This document shows positions 54,256-62,006 of a stretch of 64,000 bases of DNA, piece by piece. This DNA comes from Solirubrobacteraceae bacterium (GTDB taxonomy: Bacteria; Actinomycetota; Thermoleophilia; Solirubrobacterales; Solirubrobacteraceae), in contig JADGPL010000002.1 in NCBI GenBank assembly GCA_017882455.1, positions 124,001 to 188,000 of the forward strand, written 5' to 3'. The first letter of the stretch is position 1. The number at the start of each line of letters is the position of its first letter. Below the pieces are notes generated by a model. It ran no database searches and was not told the DNA's origin. It was given only the letters and a program-made list of their open reading frames with translations. The translations under genes and the position numbers were made by a program.

Positions 54256-55605
54256 GTGCAGTCCGTCCTGAAATCGTCGCGGCTGCGCCGCATCGTCGCG
54301 TCCTACACGATCAACCGTCTCGGCACGTGGTTCGGCTATGTCGCCTTGTCGGTAACGGTGTTCGCGCATACACACAGCGCGCTCGGGGTCGCAGCCCTGC
54401 TCGTGGCTGGACAGGCGCTACCGGCCTTTCTCGTGCCGAGCCTGGTCGCACGGGTCGAGGGCACCTCCAAGCGTGCTCAGCTGAGCGCGCTCTACTGCTT
54501 CGAGGGCGCGGCAACCGTAGCGCTCGCGGTGCTGCTGTGGCATTTTTGGCTGCCGGCAATCCTGGTGCTCGTGGCGGCGGACGGAACGGCGGCGCTGACC
54601 GCAAGCGCGCTGTTGCGGGCTGAGGCGGCGCGCGTTGCTCGCGAGGAGGCCACGCCGGACGCCGGGGACGCCGGTGGCTCAGGCGAGAGCCTGCACAACA
54701 GGCAGATCGCTGAGCGGAGCGCCAACGCCGTGCTCAACGCGGCCTTCTCATGCACCTTCATCCTGGGCCCGGCGTTGGCCGGAGTGGTGGTCGCCGGCAG
54801 CGGCGGCCCGGTTGCCCTGCTGATCGATTCAGCCACGTTCTTTATCGGCGCGGCAATGTTGATCGACCTCCGCCCCCACGTCGACGACGCCGAGACCGTC
54901 GGTGTTCGCGCACGCCTACAGGCGGCCTGGACCCACATCCGCAACGTGGCCGCCCTGCGGACGCTGTTGATTACAGAGGCCGTCGCTCTGGTCTTCTTCG
55001 CGGCCGACGCCTCGATCGAGGTCCCGTATGCCAAGGCCACTCTGCATGCCGGCGACCGGGGCTACGGATTGATCCTTACGGTATGGGGACTCGGCGCCGG
55101 ATTCGGCAGCGTCGCATTCGCGCGCGCAGTGCGACGGCCCGTCGGAGTCATGCTGAGCACCGGGACCTTCGCGGTGGGGCTGGCATATGTCGGCTTCGCC
55201 CTAGCGCCGACGCTGGCCTTGGCGTGCCTCGCCAGCTTCGTCGGTGGAGCCGGCAACGGTGTGCAGTGGGCCTCGCTGCTCAGCGCCGTGCAGCAGCTCA
55301 CCCCACCGGAGCTCCATGGACGGGTGATGGGGGCAGTCGAAGGCATCGGCGCACTCTTCCCGGGCATCGGACTGGCACTTGGCGGACTGCTCGTCGCGGT
55401 CAGCTCGACAAGAACCGCCTTCCTTATCGTCGGACTCGCAGCAATGGCGATGACGGCTGGATTTGTTCGCCTCTCCGCCACGACGCGATTCACACCGGGC
55501 GCAGCGGCGGAGAGCGTAGATGGCGTCTCAAGCGTCGCGGAGCACGGTGAGATAAGGGCAGCCGCGCTGGGGCCCCCGATGAGCGTCGAGCAGCACGAGC
55601 ACTAG
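54256..55605 (+). CDS. MFS transporter
   Basis: A 449-aa membrane transporter of the major facilitator superfamily with about 12 helices; for example GTWFGYVALSVTVFA, SALGVAALLVAGQALPAF, LILTVWGLGAGFGSVAFA, and LFPGIGLALGGLLVAV. It has the insertion between the two halves typical of the MFS_3/enterobactin-exporter type group (AARVAREEATPDAG). An efflux role is likely; the substrate is unknown. GTG at 54256 begins MQSVLKSSRLRRIV, with the first helix soon after. Its promoter shares the intergenic region with the response regulator. Confidence 0.87.
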   Translation: MQSVLKSSRLRRIVASYTINRLGTWFGYVALSVTVFAHTHSALGVAALLVAGQALPAFLVPSLVARVEGTSKRAQLSALYCFEGAATVALAVLLWHFWLPAILVLVAADGTAALTASALLRAEAARVAREEATPDAGDAGGSGESLHNRQIAERSANAVLNAAFSCTFILGPALAGVVVAGSGGPVALLIDSATFFIGAAMLIDLRPHVDDAETVGVRARLQAAWTHIRNVAALRTLLITEAVALVFFAADASIEVPYAKATLHAGDRGYGLILTVWGLGAGFGSVAFARAVRRPVGVMLSTGTFAVGLAYVGFALAPTLALACLASFVGGAGNGVQWASLLSAVQQLTPPELHGRVMGAVEGIGALFPGIGLALGGLLVAVSSTRTAFLIVGLAAMAMTAGFVRLSATTRFTPGAAAESVDGVSSVAEHGEIRAAALGPPMSVEQHEH

Positions 55606-55683
55606 CGCCAAGCAGTTGCGTCCCGCGTTTGCACCTTAAGTGCGACGCGAAATCGGCCGTTAAGGACGACAAGGACGCTTTTG

Positions 55684-57072
55684 ATGCCAGCACCGATCAT
55701 CCGACGACTCTTCTGGGCTGCCGAGGCTCTGACGCTCCTCGGCGTGAGCGTCGCCGCGCTTATGATCTCGCGCACCTCGGAATGGGAACCAGTCACGCTC
55801 GTGGTGATGCTGGCCGCGCTCGCGCTCGTCGCCGAGCGCCTCGAGTTCGAAATCCGCCGCCAGCATCTCTCAGCCTCGCTTGTGGTGCTTGTACTGGCGA
55901 TGTGCCTGCTTGGCCCCGCCCCCGCCGTGGTCTTCGGCCTAGCTGTCACCCTGCCCAACTCGATGGGGCGGCGGCTCTCGCCGAGGCTCTGGCTGAGCAA
56001 CCTGGCGGCGTTCGCCGTATTTCCACTGGTCGGTGGGTTGATCGTCCGGGCTCTGATCGGCGATGTGCATGATCCCCGGACCCACCACCTCACCCAGAGC
56101 GCCACGTTCGGCCTCGTTGTCTTCGGGGTGTTCATGGTCACCAACGTGCTTAATTTCGCGGTGATCGCCACCGAGCTGCGCGTCAGCAAGGGCCTGCTGC
56201 TCACCCGTCAGACCCGCGAACTCTTCTTGCCGATGCAGCCCGGTCAGATGACTTTGGGGGCGCTCACGGCGATATTGGCCGTCGCCTACACGAACCTCGG
56301 CCTGCCGGCGCTGTTCGGCCTGATCCTCGTCCTGGTGCTGTTCCAGTACCTGATCGCTGCGCTGCTGCGCTCAGAGGACCGCGCCGAGCAGCTGGACGCC
56401 CGCTCGCGACAGCTCGCCACCCTGCAGCTCGGCGTGCTCAGCACGTTGATCGAGACCCTCGCCCTGCGCGATCGCACGACCGCGCGCCACGCCGCAGCCG
56501 TGGCCCGCTATGCGCGCGCGCTCACGGCCGAGGTGGGCGGCAGCGAGGATGAGCAGGAGCTCGCCCACACGGCCGGGCTGCTGCACGACATCGGCAAGTT
56601 CGTGCTCCCCGACAGGATCCTGCACGCCGAGATCCTCTCCGACGAGGACTGGTCGGTCATCCGACGCCATCCCCAGGACGGCGCGACGCTAGTGGGAAGG
56701 CTCGACGGCTACGGCCCCGTCGCTGACGTGATCCTGTACCACCACGAGCGGGTCGACGGCGCCGGATATCCGGCAGGTCTGATCGGCAACGAGATACCGC
56801 TGGCATCGCGCGTGATCGCGATCTGCTCGACATTCGACACCCTCACCGCCAGGGAGACATACCGCTCGCCCATGACTCCCCAGGATGCGATGGCGGAGCT
56901 TCGGCGTGTCGCGGGGCGCCAGCTGGACTCCGAGCTCGTCGAGAGCTTCATTGCGATGGTTCAACGAGAGGGTCCGGCAACCTTCACCGACGGCGACAGC
57001 GCGGACTTCGCCGCCGAGCTCGCCTTCGAGCAGCGCGTCCGCCAGATGGCAGAGCCTAAGCCCCGCGTCTGA
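55684..57072 (+). CDS. Membrane-bound HD-GYP-domain phosphodiesterase
   Basis: 462 aa. The N-terminal 220 residues are membrane segments (LTLLGVSVAALMIS, LVVLVLAMCLLGPAPAVVFGLA, then ALTAILAVAYTNLGLPALFGL). A cytoplasmic HD-GYP domain follows, with TARHAAAVARYARAL, HTAGLLHDIGKFVLPD (HD), ILYHHERVDGAGYPAGL (the HHExxDGxGYP motif), and IPLASRVIAICSTFDTLTA. This is the family that degrades cyclic di-GMP. ATG at 55684 is preferred to the TTG one codon earlier. With the degenerate GGDEF protein nearby, a c-di-GMP or other second-messenger role is suggested. Confidence 0.88.
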   Translation: MPAPIIRRLFWAAEALTLLGVSVAALMISRTSEWEPVTLVVMLAALALVAERLEFEIRRQHLSASLVVLVLAMCLLGPAPAVVFGLAVTLPNSMGRRLSPRLWLSNLAAFAVFPLVGGLIVRALIGDVHDPRTHHLTQSATFGLVVFGVFMVTNVLNFAVIATELRVSKGLLLTRQTRELFLPMQPGQMTLGALTAILAVAYTNLGLPALFGLILVLVLFQYLIAALLRSEDRAEQLDARSRQLATLQLGVLSTLIETLALRDRTTARHAAAVARYARALTAEVGGSEDEQELAHTAGLLHDIGKFVLPDRILHAEILSDEDWSVIRRHPQDGATLVGRLDGYGPVADVILYHHERVDGAGYPAGLIGNEIPLASRVIAICSTFDTLTARETYRSPMTPQDAMAELRRVAGRQLDSELVESFIAMVQREGPATFTDGDSADFAAELAFEQRVRQMAEPKPRV

Positions 57073-57604
57073 CGCACGTACCGGCTTCAGCACAAAGCCT
57101 TACGCGGACCAGAGGCTCTTAAACAGCTGAAGACGCCCTCCAGACTGATCCTCGATCAGCCCGTGGCGCCTTCAGGCTCAGGCCTAGCGGCCTATCAAAC
57201 GACGGATTTAGTGTTTCCAAACCACAATTGTCTCCTTCGCCGCGCCCGAAGGCGTTTCGCGAAGCGGCATCCCGTTTGTCTCCATCCACAGGCCAGCCGC
57301 CACATGAGTAGGTTCGAGCAGGATAGTACCGCTATGCGACGGTTTGTCCAGTTTGAGCGGCTCTGTGCATGTCTGCTTGCAATTGTCCGCCCGCGCGCCG
57401 AAAACCCCTGCTGAGCGATATTTCGCACTCCTGAGCCGATTTGACAGGAGCGAATCGGAGATCGGACGGGCGGGCCGGTGCCACAGCGAATGACCGCCGG
57501 GAGGAATCCCGTTCGATGTCGCGACGGAGCAGCCAAAACCCCCCAAACGTCCACAAACCTGGACGGCGCTCAAGCTCGGGGGCGATTCGGACGAAGCAAG
57601 AGCC
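57073..57604. other. Intergenic region
   Basis: About 530 bases with no gene that I can support. Its base composition is less GC-rich than the neighbours, with several T/A runs. A perfect hairpin CTGATC-CTC-GATCAG (57145-57159) follows the HD-GYP gene and may aid termination, but has no T tract. A TTGACA at 57441 has no matching -10. Antisense open frames here lack domains or ribosome sites. Confidence 0.5.
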
Positions 57605-57865
57605 ATGACCCCAACCCTTTCGCCAGCATTGACCCGCAACGACCGGCGTCTCGTGTTCACGAGCTCCCAGGCGGCCGAGTACCTCGGCGTGTCCCTGGCT
57701 ACGATCCGCCGCTGGACAGACGCGGGCCACATCAGCTGCTTCCGGACGCCGGGCGGACAGAGGCGCTTCTCCCGTGCCCAGCTCGACGAGTTCATCTCAT
57801 CGATGCAGCACGACGCTCCCGCCAGCACCGGCGCCACCGCAGGCACCCGTGCCCACGTGGCCTGA
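57605..57865 (+). CDS. BldC/excisionase-like HTH protein
   Basis: An 86-aa DNA-binding protein with a MerR-type winged helix (FTSSQAAEYLGVSLATIRRW, DAGHISCFRTPGGQRRFS, AQLDEFI), like BldC and phage excisionases. The N-terminal 15 and C-terminal 15 residues are unstructured. BldC-type proteins regulate development in streptomycetes; others are phage factors. No integrase or phage genes are nearby, so a chromosomal regulator is preferred. It is convergent with nadK, with a strong hairpin between. Confidence 0.85.
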   Translation: MTPTLSPALTRNDRRLVFTSSQAAEYLGVSLATIRRWTDAGHISCFRTPGGQRRFSRAQLDEFISSMQHDAPASTGATAGTRAHVA

Positions 57866-57930
57866 GCGCGACCACCTCGCCTGAGCGCGCCCAGGCCTGA
57901 ATCCACCTGGCCTGAATCCACCTGGCCTGA
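57846..57930. repeat. Degenerate CCTGA-containing tandem repeats
   Basis: Five units begin (G)GCCTGA: two followed by GCGCG, then two identical GCCTGAATCCACCTG units (57895-57924), and a partial GCCTGACCTC. They start inside the 3' end of the HTH gene and lead into the hairpin at 57945. Origin by slippage is likely. Confidence 0.7.
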
Positions 57931-57944
57931 CCTCAAACGCACGC

Positions 57945-57976
57945 ACTCGCGCGCGCGTACGCACGCGCGCGCGAGT
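57945..57976. terminator. Strong hairpin between convergent genes (likely bidirectional terminator)
   Basis: A 14-base arm ACTCGCGCGCGCGT (57945-57958), loop ACGC, and exact complementary arm (57963-57976). On the + strand a short run, GTTTTCC, follows a few bases later. It lies between the HTH gene (+) and nadK (-). The stem is alternating CG and could also take a non-B form. Confidence 0.65.
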
Positions 57977-57996
57977 CATGCAGTTTTCCCGGGAGA

Positions 57997-58037
57997 CATC
58001 GCCCGGAGCCCCTGTCCGGAGCCATCGCCCGGAGCCC
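57997..58037. repeat. 15-base direct repeat before the nadK stop
   Basis: CATCGCCCGGAGCCC occurs at 57997-58011 and again at 58023-58037, in the gap between the terminator hairpin and the 3' end of nadK. It is followed by two GAACGACCC-type units. No function is apparent. Confidence 0.8.
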
Positions 58038-58055
58038 GAACGACCCGAACGACCG

Positions 58056-58901
58056 TCAGCTGGCCAGGCGACCGAACTTCTCGCGCAGGCGGCGATAGAA
58101 GGACGTGCCCGGCAGCTGCGCGAGCGTGCCCACCTCACCGGCGAATCGCGCCGCGATCGTGGCGTCGGGCAGGATCTCACCGACAGGGCGCCCGTCCACG
58201 GCCACATCGAGCGGCTCGCGCGAGCGGTTGAAGACGGTCAGGCGATCGTCAGGGGCCACGACCAGCGCCCGCGCGGTCATCGAATGGGGCGCTATGAACG
58301 ACACGAGAAAGCCCTCCACGCCCCAGGCCATGACCGGTCCGCCGTTGGCCAGGTTGTAGCCGGTGGATCCGGCCGGCGTGGCGACCACGAGGCCGTCGCA
58401 GCGCACGCGCCCGGCCTCCTCGCTGTCGAGCGAATAGGCGAGCTCTGCCACCCGCTCGCCGACCTTGCGGTGGATGGCCACGTCGTTGATGGCAGTGTGG
58501 CGGCCCTCGCCGAGCTCGAGCACGATCCCAGGCAGATGCAGCAGCTCGAACTCGCCGGCGAACGCGCGACGGATGCCGTCGTCGATGTGCTGCGGCTCGA
58601 CCGTGGCCAGGAAGCCGATCTCGCCGAAGTTGACGGCGAACACGGGCACGCCGGTGCGCTCGTAGGCCTGAAGCGCCCGCAGGATCGTGCCGTCGCCGCC
58701 CAGCACCATGCACAGCTCGACATCGCGCTTGACCTCTGCGTTCACGGCGAGCCCGGGGCCGGCGCTGAGCCCGTGCTTGCTGGTCTCCTCCTCGTCGAGG
58801 CGGAGCGTGATCTGGGCCTCGGCGGCGCGGGCGATCAGCAGATCGAGCGCGGGCCTCGTGCCCTCGGGGCGCCGATGCGTGAAGACGGTCATCTCCCTCA
58901 C
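58056..58901 (-). CDS. nadK: NAD kinase
   Basis: 281 aa; phosphorylates NAD to NADP. The signature GGDGT (in MVLGGDGTILRAL, about residue 70) and NFGEIGFLATV, then DGLVVATPAGSTGYNLANGG in separated motifs, are complete. The GTG at 58901 overlaps the tlyA stop (GTGA); an ATG three codons later (MTVFTHRR) is also possible. It is the last gene of the group running from efp through dxs and tlyA, though the dxs-tlyA gap may split the transcript. Confidence 0.96.
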   Translation of the reverse strand: MREMTVFTHRRPEGTRPALDLLIARAAEAQITLRLDEEETSKHGLSAGPGLAVNAEVKRDVELCMVLGGDGTILRALQAYERTGVPVFAVNFGEIGFLATVEPQHIDDGIRRAFAGEFELLHLPGIVLELGEGRHTAINDVAIHRKVGERVAELAYSLDSEEAGRVRCDGLVVATPAGSTGYNLANGGPVMAWGVEGFLVSFIAPHSMTARALVVAPDDRLTVFNRSREPLDVAVDGRPVGEILPDATIAARFAGEVGTLAQLPGTSFYRRLREKFGRLAS

Positions 58902-59719
58902 GGCTCGACCTCGCGCGCCATCGCCTCGAGCTCGGCCGTGTCCCGCACGCCGCGTCCGCCGGCTGGATCGCTCAGCCAGATGAACGTCTCACGGTTGCCC
59001 TTGGGTCCGGGCAGCTCCGAGGAGTGATAGCCGAGCACCGCTGTCCCGAGCCCGATCGCCGTCTCCCCCACGCCGAGCAGCGCCTCGCGCCTGTCGGCGG
59101 GATCGCGCACCACACCGCCCTTGCCGACCCGCCCGCGGCCCAGCTCGAACTGCGGCTTGACGAGGGCAAGCACGTCATAGCCCGCGGCCAGGCAGCCGAT
59201 CACGGCCCCGAGCACCTTGCCCAGCGAGATGAACGAGACGTCGACGGTGGCCAGATCGGGCGGGCAGTCCGGCGGGAGCGTCGCGGCAGGCAGCATCGCG
59301 GGCGTCAGGGCGCGGGCGTTCGTGCGCTCCATCACGGCCACGCGCGGGTCTGTGCGCAGCGAGTACTCGAGCGTCCCATAGCCGACGTCGACGGCGATCA
59401 CCTCGCGTGCTCCCCTCTGCAGCAGGCAGTCGGTGAAGCCGCCCGTCGAGGCCCCGACGTCCAGGGCGCGCCTGCCCTCGACCACGAGGCCCGAGGAAGC
59501 GAGCGCGTTGGCGAGCTTGATCCCGCCGCGGGATACGAACGCGGGGCGCTCCTGCACCCTCACGACCTCATCCACGTCGACCATTTCGCCCGGCTTCAGC
59601 GCGCGGCGCTCGCCGACGCCGAGGCGCACCTCTCCGGCCATCACCGATGCAGCCGCCCGCGTGCGCGAGGCGAACAGTCCCCGCTCCGCCAGCAGGGTGT
59701 CGAGACGACGCTTCCGCAT
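58898..59719 (-). CDS. tlyA: TlyA-type rRNA 2'-O-methyltransferase
   Basis: A 273-aa fusion of an S4 RNA-binding domain (MRKRRLDTLLAERGLF, SRTRAAASVMAG) and an FtsJ-type methyltransferase (FVSRGGIKLANAL, RALDVGASTGGFTDCLLQRGA in separated motifs, VKPQFELGRGRVGKGG). TlyA methylates ribose in 16S and 23S rRNA and is needed for capreomycin sensitivity in mycobacteria. ATG at 59719 is chosen; the frame is open for another 95 codons upstream but those residues are not family-like. A CRP-type site lies about 67 bases before the start. Confidence 0.94.
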   Translation of the reverse strand: MRKRRLDTLLAERGLFASRTRAAASVMAGEVRLGVGERRALKPGEMVDVDEVVRVQERPAFVSRGGIKLANALASSGLVVEGRRALDVGASTGGFTDCLLQRGAREVIAVDVGYGTLEYSLRTDPRVAVMERTNARALTPAMLPAATLPPDCPPDLATVDVSFISLGKVLGAVIGCLAAGYDVLALVKPQFELGRGRVGKGGVVRDPADRREALLGVGETAIGLGTAVLGYHSSELPGPKGNRETFIWLSDPAGGRGVRDTAELEAMAREVEP

Positions 59720-59778
59720 GCCTCCCAACCCTTGCACACGAGCGCGCATCGTGCCGGAGGCGACCCATCCGGGGTCTC

Positions 59779-59794
59779 TGTGATCGATGTCACA
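59779..59794. promoter_or_regulatory. CRP/GlxR-type operator upstream of tlyA
   Basis: TGTGATCGATGTCACA at 59779-59794 is a perfect match to the half-sites TGTGA and TCACA with six bases between. It is centred about 67 bases upstream of the tlyA start on the - strand, a common activator distance. In actinobacteria this sequence is bound by Crp/GlxR-family cAMP regulators. No such regulator gene is in the window. Confidence 0.6.
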
Positions 59795-59921
59795 CACATG
59801 TGGTGCGCCCACCGACATCATGGTTGGTGATCGAGAGTGCAACATCATCTCTCCTGAATCCCTCCTCCCCGAAGCGGCCCGCTCTCCCCGGCGGGTCGTT
59901 TCATTTAAAGCTCTCCGAGAT

Positions 59922-59990
59922 GACCCTGCCGCATGCGGCAGGGTCCCGGGCCGCACATGTGCGGCCCGCAGACCGGCGCATGCGCCGGTC
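59922..59990. repeat. Three consecutive perfect palindromes, each centred on CATG
   Basis: Palindromes of 24 bases (59922-59945), 22 bases (59947-59968) and 20 bases (59971-59990), separated by one and two bases. The arms differ from each other, but all three have CATG at the centre, so RNA from either strand would form three stems of 8-10 pairs with four-base loops. They lie just after the dxs stop. They may terminate or stabilise the dxs transcript, or bind proteins as DNA. The lack of a strong U tract argues against a simple terminator. Confidence 0.8.
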
Positions 59991-60017
59991 ATGAACAGCA
60001 TCACCCAACGCTAGATC

Positions 60018-62006
60018 TCAGGCGCTGAGGATCGCGGACTGCCGATCGCCGATCGCAGCGACCACGCGCTCGGCGATCCGCTTGCCGGTGAAGCCGATCT
60101 CCTCGTGCAGCAGCGCCGGCTTGCCGTGCGTGACGTAGCGGTCGGGCAGCCCGACCCGAAGGATTCGCGCGCCACCGGCCCCGGCGCCCGTCTCGTTGAG
60201 GGTCTCCCACACCGCCGAGCCGAAGCCCCCGGCGAGCACCCCCTCCTCGACCGTGACGAGCAGGTCGTGCTCGGCCGCGAGCTGGGCCATCAGGCCCGCG
60301 TCGATCGGCTTGGCAAAGCGCGCGTCTGCGACCGTCACGGCCAGCTCGTGCCCGGCCAGCTCCTCGGCCGCTTCGAGTGCCTTGCCGACACCTGACCCGT
60401 AGCCGATCAGCGCCACGCGGCGTCCCGCCAGGGCCGAGGCCTCGCTTTCCTGCGCCTCCACGAGGATCTCCCCGGTGCCGACGGCGATCGGCTTGCTCGT
60501 CGCCGGGATCGGCGCGCCCGTGCCCTCGCCGCGCGGGTAGCGCAGGGCGATCGGCCCGTCGTGCTCGAGGGCCGTGCGCAGCATCTGCACGAGCATCGCC
60601 TCATCGCGCGGGGCCATCAGGACCATGTTGGGCAGGCAGCGCAGGTATGCGATGTCGAAGGCCCCGTGGTGGGTGGGGCCGTCATCGCCGACCAGGCCCG
60701 CGCGGTCCATCGCGAAGACGACATTGAGGTTCTGCAGGCACACGTCGTGGACGATCTGGTCGTAGGCGCGCTGCAGGAAGGTCGAGTAGATCGCCGCCAC
60801 GGGCTTGACCCCCTCGAGCGCCAGGCCGGCGGCGAACAGGATCGCCTGCTGCTCGGCGATGCCCACGTCGAAGTAGCGGTCCGGCATCGCCTTCTGCAGG
60901 AGGCTCAGCCCGGTTCCCGAGTTCATCGCCGCGGTGATCCCGACCACGCGGGGGTCGCGTTCGCATTCGCGCACGAGCGCCTCGCCGAAGACCTGCGTGT
61001 ACTGGGGCGCAGGCCTGGCAGCGCCCTTGCCCAGGATCTTCGAGGCGGGCTTGGCGAGCGTGGGCGAGCCATTGAGGATCGACTTGGGCTTGGCCGCGTG
61101 CCACTTCTCCATGCCCTCCAAGCCGCCGTCCTCGGCAGGGGCGAAGCCCTTGCCCTTGACCGTGGCGATGTGGACCACGACCGGCCGTTCGGCCGCGAGC
61201 GCCTCGCGCAGCGCCTCGCGCAGCGCGCGCACGTCGTGGCCGTCCACCACGCCCATGTAGGCCCAGTCGAGCTCCTCCCACCACAGCCCGGGAGCCCAGA
61301 ACGCCTTGATCGACTCCTTCAGGTGGGGGCCGAGGCGCTCGAAGGCCGAGCCGATCCCACCGGGGAGGCGGGTGAGGCCGCCCTCGACGCCCGCGCGCGC
61401 GCGCCACAGCTTGGGGTTGAGGCGAACGCGGTTGAAGTAGCGCGACAGCGCGCCCACGTTGGGAGCGATCGACATGCCGTTGTCGTTGAGCACCACCACG
61501 ATCGGGGTTCCCAGGCCACCCGCCTGGCCGATCGCCTCGAAGGCCACCCCGCCTGTCATGGCGCCGTCGCCGATCACGGCCACGACCTTGCCGTCGACCT
61601 CCGGGCCGATCTGCTTCATGCCCTCCTTGATGCCCACGGCATAACCGATCGAGGTGGAGGCGTGCCCCGCTCCCATGATGTCGTGCGGGGACTCCGCGAT
61701 CGAGCAGAACGGCGCGAGACCTCCGTACTGGCGGATCGTGGCGAGCTGATCGCGCCGGCCGGTGAGGATCTTGTGCGGGTAGGCCTGGTGGCCGACGTCC
61801 CACAGGATCTTGTCGCGCGGCGACTCGAGCACCGAGTGCAGCGCCACGGCGAGCTCGCACGTCCCGAGGTTGGCGCCGAAGTGCCCGCCGATCTCCCCGA
61901 CCGTGTCGATGATGTGCTCGCGGACCTCCTGGGCGAGCTGCTCGAGCTCGGCCTCGGAGAGGCCGTGCAGGTCCTCGGGACCGTTGATCTTGGCGAGCAG
62001 GCTCAT
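60018..62006 (-). CDS. dxs: 1-Deoxy-D-xylulose-5-phosphate synthase
   Basis: 662 aa; first enzyme of the MEP isoprenoid pathway, joining pyruvate and glyceraldehyde 3-phosphate with thiamin diphosphate. GHFGANLGTCELAVALH, DVGHQAYPHKILTGRR, VIGDGAMTGG with LNDNGMSIAPN (thiamin and Mg site), DVGIAEQQAILFAAGLA (catalytic Glu), and AMDRAGLVGDDGPTHHGAFD in separated motifs are present. The ATG overlaps the ispA stop (ATGA), coupling it to the prenyl synthase that uses its end products. Confidence 0.97.
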   Translation of the reverse strand: MSLLAKINGPEDLHGLSEAELEQLAQEVREHIIDTVGEIGGHFGANLGTCELAVALHSVLESPRDKILWDVGHQAYPHKILTGRRDQLATIRQYGGLAPFCSIAESPHDIMGAGHASTSIGYAVGIKEGMKQIGPEVDGKVVAVIGDGAMTGGVAFEAIGQAGGLGTPIVVVLNDNGMSIAPNVGALSRYFNRVRLNPKLWRARAGVEGGLTRLPGGIGSAFERLGPHLKESIKAFWAPGLWWEELDWAYMGVVDGHDVRALREALREALAAERPVVVHIATVKGKGFAPAEDGGLEGMEKWHAAKPKSILNGSPTLAKPASKILGKGAARPAPQYTQVFGEALVRECERDPRVVGITAAMNSGTGLSLLQKAMPDRYFDVGIAEQQAILFAAGLALEGVKPVAAIYSTFLQRAYDQIVHDVCLQNLNVVFAMDRAGLVGDDGPTHHGAFDIAYLRCLPNMVLMAPRDEAMLVQMLRTALEHDGPIALRYPRGEGTGAPIPATSKPIAVGTGEILVEAQESEASALAGRRVALIGYGSGVGKALEAAEELAGHELAVTVADARFAKPIDAGLMAQLAAEHDLLVTVEEGVLAGGFGSAVWETLNETGAGAGGARILRVGLPDRYVTHGKPALLHEEIGFTGKRIAERVVAAIGDRQSAILSA

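Larger units (their letters stand above)
59720..60017. other. dxs-tlyA intergenic region
   Basis: About 300 bases without a supported gene: the three palindromes near dxs, a GAGAG-11-CTCTC inverted repeat near 59833-59853, and the CRP-type site near tlyA. The tlyA frame is open through it, but those residues have no recognisable domain. GGGAGG stands one base before the tlyA ATG, closer than a normal ribosome site; AAGGG about 11 bases upstream may serve. Confidence 0.55.

Noticed and set aside
57605-57865. Phage excisionase marking a prophage
   Set aside because: The HTH type is shared with chromosomal BldC regulators, and no integrase, att repeat or phage gene is near; the xerD at 39922 is the core recombinase.
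57208-57942. 244-codon antisense frame over the HTH gene and the gap
   Set aside because: No recognisable domain, no ribosome site, and it conflicts with a clear MerR-type HTH gene.
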